Shown: positions 1 to 7,748 of the stretch, piece after piece
How the letters are laid out: every line of letters begins with the position of its first letter
Position numbering within the stretch: the first letter of the stretch is position 1
DNA from: Acidianus hospitalis
GTDB lineage: Archaea; Thermoproteota; Thermoprotei_A; Sulfolobales; Sulfolobaceae
DNA: 47,267 nucleotides
Assembly: GCA_003086435.1 (NCBI GenBank)
Contig: QEFD01000235.1
Location: forward strand, 1 to 47,267
Reading direction: 5' to 3'
Notes under the pieces: generated by a model
What the model saw: only the letters and a program-made list of their open reading frames with translations
Database searches by the model: none
What the model was told of the DNA's origin: nothing
Translations under genes and position numbers: made by a program

Positions 1-227
1 TCTCTCCATCAATGATGACAGAAGAGGAGAAAAATGAATTTGTAGATTTACTCTCCATAATGCTTAGGAAAATATCTTTCCAACACAAAAGAATAGTTGC
101 AGTATTACCAAAGCATCATTATAATATAGTAAGCAGAGCGTCAGAAAAAGTAGGCATTAAAATAGAAATCCATCCTTATGGTAGATTATCCTTTAAAACT
201 ATAAGCGATGTATTAAAATCATTATAA
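1..227 (+). CDS. C-terminal part of an unrecognised protein (probably partial)
   Basis: The reading frame is open from the first bases of the window to a stop at 225-227. Two consecutive ATG codons occur at 12 and 15, but the frame has no stop before them, so this may be either the tail of a longer gene or a small complete protein of about 70 residues. The sequence is charged at the N-terminal side and ends with an alternating strand/helix pattern. I recognise no family. The next gene has its own promoter, so this is probably a separate transcription unit. Confidence 0.45.
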   Translation, partial: SPSMMTEEEKNEFVDLLSIMLRKISFQHKRIVAVLPKHHYNIVSRASEKVGIKIEIHPYGRLSFKTISDVLKSL

Positions 228-243
228 TTTCAAGCCAAGTACC

Positions 244-252
244 TTTTAATTG
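244..252 (+). promoter_or_regulatory. TATA-like box of the HerA-like operon
   Basis: The AT-rich element ttttaattg is centred about 27 bases before the ATG at 275. This is the usual archaeal spacing for a leaderless transcript starting at or next to the start codon, so the four-gene operon probably starts here. The assignment rests on position and composition only. Confidence 0.5.
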
Positions 253-274
253 ATCTTTATTAATCATATTAACT

Positions 275-1894
275 ATGTTAGCAGAAGGTAAGACTATAGG
301 TATAGTATTACAGAAAAGTGAGGCTAATTCCATTCAAGGATTGATAACTCCAGAATATGAGGTCAGTCCCGGTCAATTATTCCTCATTAAGGATAATAAT
401 AAGTTGTCATTAGCCAGATTGGAGAATTATGAATATATTAATGAATTTTATGACGAGAAAATTCCTATAGTAAAGAATATTCTTTCTGAAAATACCTCCT
501 TTGACTTACTAAATATGAATACAGTAATTAAAGCTGAAATGAGTATAATAAAGCGATACGGGCATAATTCTTCTCCCATGCCTGGTTCTTTAATAAAAGC
601 TCTTCCAGAAGAAAAAGACGAGAATTTTTTATCAGAATTTTATGGTGTAAAAAACGTTTCAGATTATGTAAAATACGGAAGATTAGCTGGTTCAGATATA
701 CCATTGTTATTAGATCTTAATTCAGTTACCATGCATGTAGGTATATTTGGAGAAACTGGAAGCGGTAAAAGTTACGATATGAGATATTTAATTTATCTAC
801 TTTCTAACCTGAAAATAATGGGTAAGAACACTGCTTTGCCAATGATAATAATTGATGCTAACGGAGATTATGCTGATTTTGCTACAATAAACATGGATTT
901 AGTTTCTGGGGGTAGGAAATGGATCAAGAAATATGTAATAAGAGAACCTAAGAGCGATACTGAGACTAGGCTTACTATTGACTTAAGTCTATTTACTCCA
1001 AAAGATTTAGCGGATTTTATTATATCACTTAAATACAGTGGAAATGAGATAAATTCATTGCAATCAAATTTGTTGGATTATGTTATTTCACAACACGATC
1101 AAAAGGAATATAATAATCTGTTAGGCAAGGAGGAAGGAATAAGCTTAATTCAACAGGAAATTTCTTCAAATCAAAACATTAAAGAGTTAGGCTTTAGCAG
1201 TAGTACTGCAAGAGCTGTAATAAGTGCTTTGGAAATTTTTAAAGATAGGATAATAAAGAGGTACAAATTAGTAAGTAATTCCTCATCAATAAATGAACAA
1301 ATCTTAGATGTTATATGGAAAGAAAAAGGGTTGGCAATAATTGATTTTTCAGCTGATGGTTCTCCTGGAGTTGATATTCCTACCAAGCAATTGATAGTGA
1401 GCTATATATCAAGGCTCTTATTAAATTATTTAACAAAAGCAAAGTACTCTGGCTCACAAAGGTTAATTGCATTCGTAATCGAAGAGGCTCAAAATTATAT
1501 TCCTTCGAACGACTATCCCATTTCTGCAAATATAACAAAGGAATCATTAGTTACACTTGCAACACAGGGCAGAAAGTTTGGAGTCTCATTATTCCTAGTA
1601 AGTCAAAGGCCTGCATTTGTTGACAAGTATGTGCTATCAATGCTAAATACCTTCTTCTTTCATAGAATCTATCATGAAGACCTAAAATACGTAATGTCAG
1701 CGTCTGGTGGGCTCCCAGAATCTTTAGCTAAAGGATTAACGTCATTGGATACGGGCTATGTTATAGTTTCTGGTTTAATGTCAGCACTTAAAGTTCCGGC
1801 GTTAGTAAGAATACCTTGGGATCCTAGGTTAGGGTCATACGCGGGAAGTGTAGAAAGAATTGATAGGGTTTTAATTGAAGATTCATCTAAATGA
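275..1894 (+). CDS. HerA-like hexameric DNA-translocating ATPase (paralogue type)
   Basis: This 539-residue protein has the FtsK/HerA layout. An N-terminal beta-rich segment (about 1-60) resembles the HAS barrel. It is followed by a RecA-like core with Walker A GETGSGKS at 159-166, a Walker B strand ending at D194 in IIIDANGDY, the HerA-type acidic motif IEEAQ (E403, E404), and a late SQRP segment where sensor and arginine-finger residues lie in the family. HerA proteins form ring translocases that work with the NurA nuclease on DNA ends. Here no Mre11 or Rad50 gene is adjacent; the next gene is a large P-loop ATPase, overlapping by ATGA at 1891-1894, and a NurA-like gene closes the operon. 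That suggests a second, specialised HerA rather than the housekeeping copy. The ATG start is supported by the TATA box 27 bases upstream. Confidence 0.85.
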   Translation: MLAEGKTIGIVLQKSEANSIQGLITPEYEVSPGQLFLIKDNNKLSLARLENYEYINEFYDEKIPIVKNILSENTSFDLLNMNTVIKAEMSIIKRYGHNSSPMPGSLIKALPEEKDENFLSEFYGVKNVSDYVKYGRLAGSDIPLLLDLNSVTMHVGIFGETGSGKSYDMRYLIYLLSNLKIMGKNTALPMIIIDANGDYADFATINMDLVSGGRKWIKKYVIREPKSDTETRLTIDLSLFTPKDLADFIISLKYSGNEINSLQSNLLDYVISQHDQKEYNNLLGKEEGISLIQQEISSNQNIKELGFSSSTARAVISALEIFKDRIIKRYKLVSNSSSINEQILDVIWKEKGLAIIDFSADGSPGVDIPTKQLIVSYISRLLLNYLTKAKYSGSQRLIAFVIEEAQNYIPSNDYPISANITKESLVTLATQGRKFGVSLFLVSQRPAFVDKYVLSMLNTFFFHRIYHEDLKYVMSASGGLPESLAKGLTSLDTGYVIVSGLMSALKVPALVRIPWDPRLGSYAGSVERIDRVLIEDSSK

Positions 1895-4800
1895 CTTGCA
1901 ATTATCGAATAAGTGAGACAGCAGCAGATTCTAAATCCCTTTATGAGTTGTATTTATGCATATCCTCCAAGACGAGGTATATAGATAGGTTAAAGTTCTT
2001 TAGGCAAATCGGTTGGGAAATAAAGAGGCTTGAAAGCCCTAGAGAATCACCAGAAATAATTGCAGTATTAGCGGATTGGGGTCAAGGTAAAACTAGTTTC
2101 TTTAACATTATAGAGGAAGCATTAAAATCTAGAAAAATAAATATATATAAAGATTCTTTTGTAAATATACTTAAAAAAGAAAAGGGAGATATAACTTTTA
2201 TAAAAGATTATCCGGTAGTTCTTATTGACGAGATAGAATCTGGAGTAGACTTTGCTGTATACAGACAATACCAAGATTATATAAGGGATTTCTGGATATC
2301 GCTAAAGGAGCTAGCTAATTCTAAAGGCAATAATATAGTATATTTGTCTACAACTCCAAGCGCCTATTCAAAAGTGTTCGGAGTAGGTGGTCAAATAAAT
2401 TCATTATTTCCAGAAACTTATTATTCATTTATACAAAGGATAAAAACAATTCAAATAATGCCACCATCAAAGTTAGAATTTCTAGCAATGATTGATTGCC
2501 TTCTTGACTATAATGAAAAAGATAAGGAGATTCTACAGTATTTAGATCTACCCTATTGGGTAATTAGTCAAGAAAGGAGAAAATATGCAAGGTTCTTTAA
2601 TGATATACTTTGTAAGTCTTTCGAATTTAAAGATCCAATAGAGCAACTGTTCAAAGAAATTTCTATAGCTACAGACTTAAACGATGAAGGTGAAACTTTA
2701 AGGAATCTTGTCATAGAGCTTGAGAATAAAATGGATAAAGATGAAATAAGGAAATTTCATAAGGTTCTACTGAGTAGAATTTTCACTGATAAAAACTTAA
2801 TTATAAAAGAATTAGAAGGACATATTGTTAAAGGCTTTCTAGTAGACTTTCCTAGTTGGGTAGAAGTAACTAAGGAATATAAGATACCTCAGGATATTGA
2901 GGATTTCTTAATATTTTACTCTAGCTCATCCGAATTTGATAAGAGTATAAACGTCTTTGTCTCTAGTGACGTAAATAAGGTTATTTATGAGGGAATAAAT
3001 GTAGATCTTTCTGATGTATATAAGAAGCTAAAGGTTAAATCAAAAGGAGAAGCTTACGCTTTAGAATGGGGATATTATGAGTCCCTAGTAAACACTAACG
3101 TTGGAGGATTAATAGTAGATTTTAAAAGTAGAGAAATAAAAGAGAAAGCTCTAAAATTTGTTAATGACAGCCTATTAGATATAGAAAAAGAAGTAGATTC
3201 TTTTATTATTTTTCTAAATGAAATAGGCTTGAAGTTTAATCGAAAATACGTTGCTAAAAACATTAGAATAATAGAATGCGATATAGGAAACTCTGTAAAT
3301 TTAAATCTAGTTATTTATAAACCTACAGGGAGGGAAGAAAGTATAATAAAAGAAATCTTAAATGAGTATGATGGAGTAATTCATGGCATAATATTTCTAG
3401 GTAAAAGTAATGAGGATTTAAGTAAATATTCAATAGTCCAAGCTGAAATAGAGTTATTCACTCCTATTAAAAGGCAATTACTCTACTTGCTCTTCTCAAG
3501 TTTAAACCCAGATCTTACTAGAGTAAGAAAAGATGTGCTAGACATAAAATTAGGCGAGTTAAAGAGGGAAATAAACGACATAATGAGTAAAATTTTACAA
3601 AAGGTTACAATTCAACAATTACCTTTAACAAAGGGAAATAAAAGACCTATACAATCTTTAAATTGGGTATTATTCTCTCCTTCAATTTATCCAGATAATT
3701 ATCAGAATGCGTTTGTGAAAGTAAATCAGATAGTTAACGAAAAATTTAGAATCTTCGGAAGCAAGCAGTTCCATTTAGAAGATATAGAAACTTCAGCTGC
3801 TCTAAAGGATGATATTATAACTTATCTCTCAGAAAACGGAATAATAAATTCTAAAGATGGAGGAGAAATAATATATTATGACGATCTAGCAGGGCAAAAA
3901 ATTAAGGACTTCTCCTCAACTCTAGTAGGCTATTTAAGGCAGAAAGAGCTTAATATTGAAAATTTGATAGAAGAATATATTTATTACTTGAGCGAAATAA
4001 AAAATGTTAAACCAAAATTAATTCAGATAACTGGAAAGATATTCGGAAAGTCTCCTACAGTGGAATTTTTATTATATTCGTCAGTTACAACTGGGGAGAT
4101 AATAAATTACGTTGATGATAAAGATAAGCTAACTAAAGATCTTATAGAGCAGGTAGATAGACGCATCGACGAAATTAAGTCTGAGGATTTGAATGATGGA
4201 TATTTTATAACTGTTAAGAAAAGAGATGCTGGAATAAGAAGCTTAAAGGATATGAAAGATTCTATTATAGAATATTATAATCAGTTAAAGCTTGCAATTA
4301 AAAATGGCGACTATAGGAATCAGCTAAGGCTTGTTTTTTTGGTATTAACGTTATATTCTCTATTTAAAGAATTTATAAATCAGACAATAAATGCGCAAAA
4401 CGAAATTACTAAAATAAAATCATACATGCTAGCGAAGCTAGATGTAATAAGCAAAGCTAAGAGAATGCTAGGAATTAATGAAGAGCTAGAAGAAGAAAAG
4501 GAGATTAATGAAATTCTGGATTATTTGGAATCTGGAAAGATATTAAATGAGTTCTATGAGCTTATAGAAAGAACTACCAAGACTAAGAGAAACGAGGAGT
4601 TAATGAATTTTATTGATACTATAAAGAAAATATCTAATAATGAAGACAATGATAACTTACACTTAATTATTTGGGAAATATACAAGGCAAGTATAGATGG
4701 AACTCCTTTACCTTTCTTTGATGAACTAAAAAACACTACGATCTATAGGTATAGCGAGAGACTTAGGGAAATAGGATCAAATCTTATGAGGCTTCAAGCA

Positions 4801-4926
4801 GAAATTGAGTCTATAGAGAAAATAAATCCTGAGGTAAATAAACTGAGGCAAGAAATAAATAATCAAGAAAAACAAATTTATGACTTAATTAAAACTATAA
4901 AAGGTGAATTAAATGAATTTAGTTGA
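1891..4926 (+). CDS. Large P-loop (AAA+-like) ATPase of the HerA-NurA operon
   Basis: This 1011-residue protein has a single ATPase domain at its N-terminus: Walker A ADWGQGKTS at 61-69, Walker B VVLIDEIESG (D113, E114) and a sensor-1-like strand YLSTTPSA at 151-158. The W-G-x-G-K-T form of Walker A, with the first glycine replaced by alanine, recalls KAP, BrxC/PglY and DptF-type ATPases of defence systems, but I cannot assign it to one family. The remaining 800 or so residues are mostly alpha/beta with no motif I know. The last 60 residues are heptad-rich and probably coiled coil, which could pair with the coiled-coil protein encoded next. It overlaps the HerA-like gene by 4 bases and the next gene by 14, so translation is probably coupled. 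It may load or signal to the HerA-NurA machine (inference). Confidence 0.7.
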   Translation: MTCNYRISETAADSKSLYELYLCISSKTRYIDRLKFFRQIGWEIKRLESPRESPEIIAVLADWGQGKTSFFNIIEEALKSRKINIYKDSFVNILKKEKGDITFIKDYPVVLIDEIESGVDFAVYRQYQDYIRDFWISLKELANSKGNNIVYLSTTPSAYSKVFGVGGQINSLFPETYYSFIQRIKTIQIMPPSKLEFLAMIDCLLDYNEKDKEILQYLDLPYWVISQERRKYARFFNDILCKSFEFKDPIEQLFKEISIATDLNDEGETLRNLVIELENKMDKDEIRKFHKVLLSRIFTDKNLIIKELEGHIVKGFLVDFPSWVEVTKEYKIPQDIEDFLIFYSSSSEFDKSINVFVSSDVNKVIYEGINVDLSDVYKKLKVKSKGEAYALEWGYYESLVNTNVGGLIVDFKSREIKEKALKFVNDSLLDIEKEVDSFIIFLNEIGLKFNRKYVAKNIRIIECDIGNSVNLNLVIYKPTGREESIIKEILNEYDGVIHGIIFLGKSNEDLSKYSIVQAEIELFTPIKRQLLYLLFSSLNPDLTRVRKDVLDIKLGELKREINDIMSKILQKVTIQQLPLTKGNKRPIQSLNWVLFSPSIYPDNYQNAFVKVNQIVNEKFRIFGSKQFHLEDIETSAALKDDIITYLSENGIINSKDGGEIIYYDDLAGQKIKDFSSTLVGYLRQKELNIENLIEEYIYYLSEIKNVKPKLIQITGKIFGKSPTVEFLLYSSVTTGEIINYVDDKDKLTKDLIEQVDRRIDEIKSEDLNDGYFITVKKRDAGIRSLKDMKDSIIEYYNQLKLAIKNGDYRNQLRLVFLVLTLYSLFKEFINQTINAQNEITKIKSYMLAKLDVISKAKRMLGINEELEEEKEINEILDYLESGKILNEFYELIERTTKTKRNEELMNFIDTIKKISNNEDNDNLHLIIWEIYKASIDGTPLPFFDELKNTTIYRYSERLREIGSNLMRLQAEIESIEKINPEVNKLRQEINNQEKQIYDLIKTIKGELNEFS
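4902..4907 (+). promoter_or_regulatory. Internal Shine-Dalgarno of the coiled-coil gene
   Basis: AGGTGA lies five bases before the ATG at 4913, inside the end of the preceding gene. It matches the anti-Shine-Dalgarno of crenarchaeal 16S rRNA and fixes the start of the third operon gene. Confidence 0.6.
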
Positions 4927-5581
4927 TATATTACTTAAAATTCAAAATGAAAAGAATTCATTAGATTGGGAGAAGTTAAAAAAAGAGTATATGGAACAAG
5001 GTGAAATAATAAAATCACTTGAAGTTACAGTTTCAAAAATTCATTCAATAAAGCAAGAATTAAGAAGATGCTCATTAAACGAGGTTAGCGAAGAATACTT
5101 AGCAATAAAGAATTATTTGAGCAAGGCTAAAAATAGTGATAATCCTAGGGAAATTATTTCATATGTTAATAACGCGTATGAAGAACTTAAACATTGCTTG
5201 AAACTATCTGAGGACATAATTAAGGAAAAGATTCAGAAGTATAAGGAGATAATAGATGAAAACAATAGAAAGCTTAAAACATATCTAAAAATATTCCTAA
5301 CCATATTAGGAGAGTCCAAGGATTTACGATTATTTGAAATTACAGATAACCTTGAGGAATTAGAAAGAAATGCTAAAGAATCTGAAGAAGAGGCTAGAAA
5401 AATTTACGAGGAACTTAAGGATAAACTGTCCAAGTTAAATATAGAAGGGAAAAGGTTAGAGATTTTGCTCTCTCTACTTGATCAAGGGCAAGTGACTATA
5501 ACAAAACGCAATAGTAAAGATGTTATTGAATTATTACGCTTTCTATCTGAAAAAGGGATAATAATTACGGTGAAAATTTGA
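4913..5581 (+). CDS. Coiled-coil protein of the HerA-NurA operon
   Basis: This 222-residue protein is highly charged (Glu/Lys rich) and predicted almost entirely helical, with long heptad-like stretches at about 10-80 and 90-190. A C-terminal segment with alternating short helices and strands (about 185-222, ending GIIITVKI) could be a small winged-helix-like or dimerisation module. There is no catalytic motif. It is translationally coupled on both sides (14-base overlap upstream, 4-base overlap downstream), so it is very likely a structural partner in the same complex. It could play the spacer or bridging role that Rad50 coiled coils play in the canonical HerA-NurA-Mre11-Rad50 locus, but it has no ATPase head. 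I do not recognise the family. Confidence 0.65.
   Translation: MNLVDILLKIQNEKNSLDWEKLKKEYMEQGEIIKSLEVTVSKIHSIKQELRRCSLNEVSEEYLAIKNYLSKAKNSDNPREIISYVNNAYEELKHCLKLSEDIIKEKIQKYKEIIDENNRKLKTYLKIFLTILGESKDLRLFEITDNLEELERNAKESEEEARKIYEELKDKLSKLNIEGKRLEILLSLLDQGQVTITKRNSKDVIELLRFLSEKGIIITVKI
5569..5573 (+). promoter_or_regulatory. Shine-Dalgarno deciding the TTG start of the NurA-like gene
   Basis: GGTGA ends four bases before the TTG at 5578. It supports use of this unusual start codon, which also creates the TTGA stop/start overlap with the coiled-coil gene. Confidence 0.5.
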
Positions 5582-6585
5582 ATTCTACTGATATATTAAA
5601 TAAGATAAAAAAATTAGCAGAGGAAGAAGATGAAAAAGCTAGAAAGGTAGACGCAATACTTTCCTTAGTTGCGGAAGATATATACTACGGAAATTCGGAT
5701 TTGGAATTTTTGGAAATAAATAATGCGAGAAACCCTCACATAGCTTGTGCAGTAGACGGTAGTAAATACCAGCTAGATGTGGGAGATTTTTCACTAATTA
5801 TTGCTAGGGCAGTAAAAGTTAAAGGAATTTCTGGTGAGAAAGGCAAAAGAATTCCTCCAGATATTAAAGAGGATGTAAAGCTCGAGGACAATTATTATGG
5901 GGAAGATAAAGTGGGTAAAGATGCAATACTTCTAATGTTAACGTTAGAGACTGAAATCCTGAGTACATGTTCAGACTGTGATGTAGTTTTTATTGATGGT
6001 CCTATTATAGATCCTCCTACTTACGACGATAATGATGAAGATTTGAAAAAGTTTCACGAAATTAGAAAACTTACAATTTCCACGAGTGATAAGATTATAG
6101 GTATTGTAAAAAGATTTGCCCAAAGATTTCTTATAAATAAGCTAATTAATGATGGTTATGCTCAACTTATTGAGGCTAGGGAAAGTTATATTGTTCAAAA
6201 TCTTTTTCTAAAACTCAGGCAAAAATTTGAGGATTACAAAAATCCGAGATTTCTAGGCTGGATCTCTTGGGATTCTACTTTCTCATCAAATTATACAACA
6301 GATTTAGCCGGATTAGGAAAGGCTTACAAGAAATACAATATAAAATTATATTCGGGGTATTTTCAGCAAAATGCCATTTCTCCAGTGGCAAGAATTGACG
6401 TACTAAGTCCAGACAATAATAAACTGGCATACATTGCAACATGGAGTTACCCAGGGATAACCGAAGTCACAATTTTAAATAAGTTAGCTGACGATATATC
6501 TAACGTAAGTAAGGCAGAAGCAGAAGCTTATTTAAATTTGCTTATCTCAGCTAGGAAAACTCTGCCAATGATGAGAAAGGCTTAA
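5578..6585 (+). CDS. NurA-like nuclease (paralogue type)
   Basis: This 335-residue protein starts at TTG. It has the NurA-domain pattern: ACAVDGS with D60 at the first metal-binding strand, a helix with E124, the second acidic strand VVFIDGP with D140, and IVKR at 177-179, which corresponds to the conserved lysine/arginine after the second acidic motif. NurA is a 5'-3' exo/endonuclease with an RNase-H-like fold that sits on the HerA ring and resects DNA ends. The later histidine-containing motif I expect near the C-terminus is not obvious; the corresponding region reads YPGITEVTILNKLADD. It ends a four-gene overlapping operon with a HerA-like ATPase, so the pair probably acts together. Nuclease activity is likely but unproven, since the C-terminal motif differs. 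Confidence 0.75.
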   Translation: MNSTDILNKIKKLAEEEDEKARKVDAILSLVAEDIYYGNSDLEFLEINNARNPHIACAVDGSKYQLDVGDFSLIIARAVKVKGISGEKGKRIPPDIKEDVKLEDNYYGEDKVGKDAILLMLTLETEILSTCSDCDVVFIDGPIIDPPTYDDNDEDLKKFHEIRKLTISTSDKIIGIVKRFAQRFLINKLINDGYAQLIEARESYIVQNLFLKLRQKFEDYKNPRFLGWISWDSTFSSNYTTDLAGLGKAYKKYNIKLYSGYFQQNAISPVARIDVLSPDNNKLAYIATWSYPGITEVTILNKLADDISNVSKAEAEAYLNLLISARKTLPMMRKA

Positions 6586-6617
6586 TGAATTGATGAGATG
6601 TCCTAGTCCAGCTGAGG
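6568..6617 (+). ncRNA. Possible box C/D sRNA overlapping the 3' end of the NurA-like gene
   Basis: ATGATGA at 6568-6574 (C-like), TGATGA at 6591-6596 (C'-like) and CTGA at 6612-6615 (D) occur in the correct order. Two bases on each side (CC and GG) could form a short closing stem. The D' box would be degenerate (ATGA or TGAA near 6585-6589), and the C'-to-D guide is 15 bases rather than the usual 12. The first part is also coding sequence. A chance match is quite possible. Confidence 0.28.
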
Positions 6618-6624
6618 TTAATCA

Positions 6625-6634
6625 TTTTTAAATA
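6625..6634 (+). promoter_or_regulatory. TATA box of the RNA methyltransferase gene
   Basis: tttttaaata is centred about 25 bases before the GTG at 6654, fitting leaderless transcription from that codon and arguing against the TTG at 6636, which lies too close to the box. Confidence 0.55.
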
Positions 6635-6653
6635 ATTGCAAACATTTTTCTCC

Positions 6654-7748
6654 GTGGACAATAGGAAACTCTTTGCAGATGCCATATTTCTAATAATGAA
6701 GAAAAACCTCTCTCCTGAAAGAGCATTTGATATAGCATTTAAAAAATACATGCAAGGCGATAGAAAAGAACTTTATAGAGAATTTATTGAATATATTAAA
6801 AAATATTTGTATGAAAGAAATGTGTACCCTGGCATAAGTCCTAGGGAAGTAGATATGACAATAAACCCGGATCCTATGCTATCATTTCCTAAGTGGATAT
6901 TTGAAAGACTTTACGCTCTTTTAGGAGAAGAAGGAATTAAAGGAATATATAATCATAAAACTTGGGCTAGAGTTAACGAACTAAAAGCAAATGTTAATGA
7001 TGTAATCAGATTATTGGAATCTGAAGGATATAAAGTAAAGAGGACTGAAATAAATTTTCTCTTAGAAATAGAAAGTGCTGATAAACGAATCTCAGATTCT
7101 ACTGCATTTAAAGAAGGACTCTTAATACCTCAAGATAAGTCAAGCGTTCTTGCAGTAATGACCTTAGATCCAAAGCCTTACGAGAAAATCTTAGAAATAG
7201 GCTCTGCACCAGGAGTCAAATCTTCTTTAATCCAACAGTTAACTAGGAACAAATCTTTCCTCATCTCAATAGATATTTCTGAAAAAAGAATTATGCAACA
7301 GAAAAAACTTATGGAAAAATGGGGCGTGCATAACGTAGAGCTAATTGTTGCCGATGCGTTACATTTACCAATAAGAAAAGCCGATAAAGTATTTATTGAT
7401 GCCCCTTGCAGCAATAGTGGAACAATAAACGTAGATCCGTCGGTAGTGTTGCGTTTAAACAAGAGGAAATTGCACGAGCTTTCATCAATACAAATAGGAA
7501 TACTTAGAGAGGCTAGCAAGTTGAAAACTCAAGTAGTTTACATAACTTGTTCTTTATTTCCTGAGGAGGGAGAAAAAGTTGTAGAAAAATTTGGAAGGAA
7601 CTTAGTCCGCATTCCTAATGAAGGTCATGAAGGGTATAAGAAAAGTAGGGTTTGGTTAAGAGTGTTCAGGACATATCCGCATAAGGACTTTTCAGAAGGA
7701 TTCTTTATTGCAAAGTTGGACTTTTCATCTCCTCATTTCTTCCAGTAA
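6654..7748 (+). CDS. RsmB/NOP2-family RNA 5-methylcytosine methyltransferase
   Basis: This protein of about 364 residues transfers methyl groups from S-adenosylmethionine to C5 of cytosine in rRNA or tRNA. Motifs seen: the SAM-binding loop ILEIGSAPGVKSS, the acidic SIDIS, VADALHLP, the motif IV catalytic loop DAPCSNSG and the motif VI nucleophile TCS (VYITCSLFPEEGE). A helical N-terminal domain resembles the NusB-like/pre-PUA part of archaeal family members. Conserved cysteines are present in both motif IV and VI, as required for this class. The exact target base cannot be told from sequence. The GTG at 6654 was preferred over the upstream TTG at 6636 because of the TATA box spacing. The 3' end overlaps the convergent treT pseudogene by 44 bases. 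Confidence 0.85.
   Translation: MDNRKLFADAIFLIMKKNLSPERAFDIAFKKYMQGDRKELYREFIEYIKKYLYERNVYPGISPREVDMTINPDPMLSFPKWIFERLYALLGEEGIKGIYNHKTWARVNELKANVNDVIRLLESEGYKVKRTEINFLLEIESADKRISDSTAFKEGLLIPQDKSSVLAVMTLDPKPYEKILEIGSAPGVKSSLIQQLTRNKSFLISIDISEKRIMQQKKLMEKWGVHNVELIVADALHLPIRKADKVFIDAPCSNSGTINVDPSVVLRLNKRKLHELSSIQIGILREASKLKTQVVYITCSLFPEEGEKVVEKFGRNLVRIPNEGHEGYKKSRVWLRVFRTYPHKDFSEGFFIAKLDFSSPHFFQ

Noticed and set aside
7178..7519. Open frame of 113 codons on the minus strand inside the RNA methyltransferase gene
   Set aside because: It lies wholly opposite strong catalytic motifs of the methyltransferase and shows no family features; a shadow frame.
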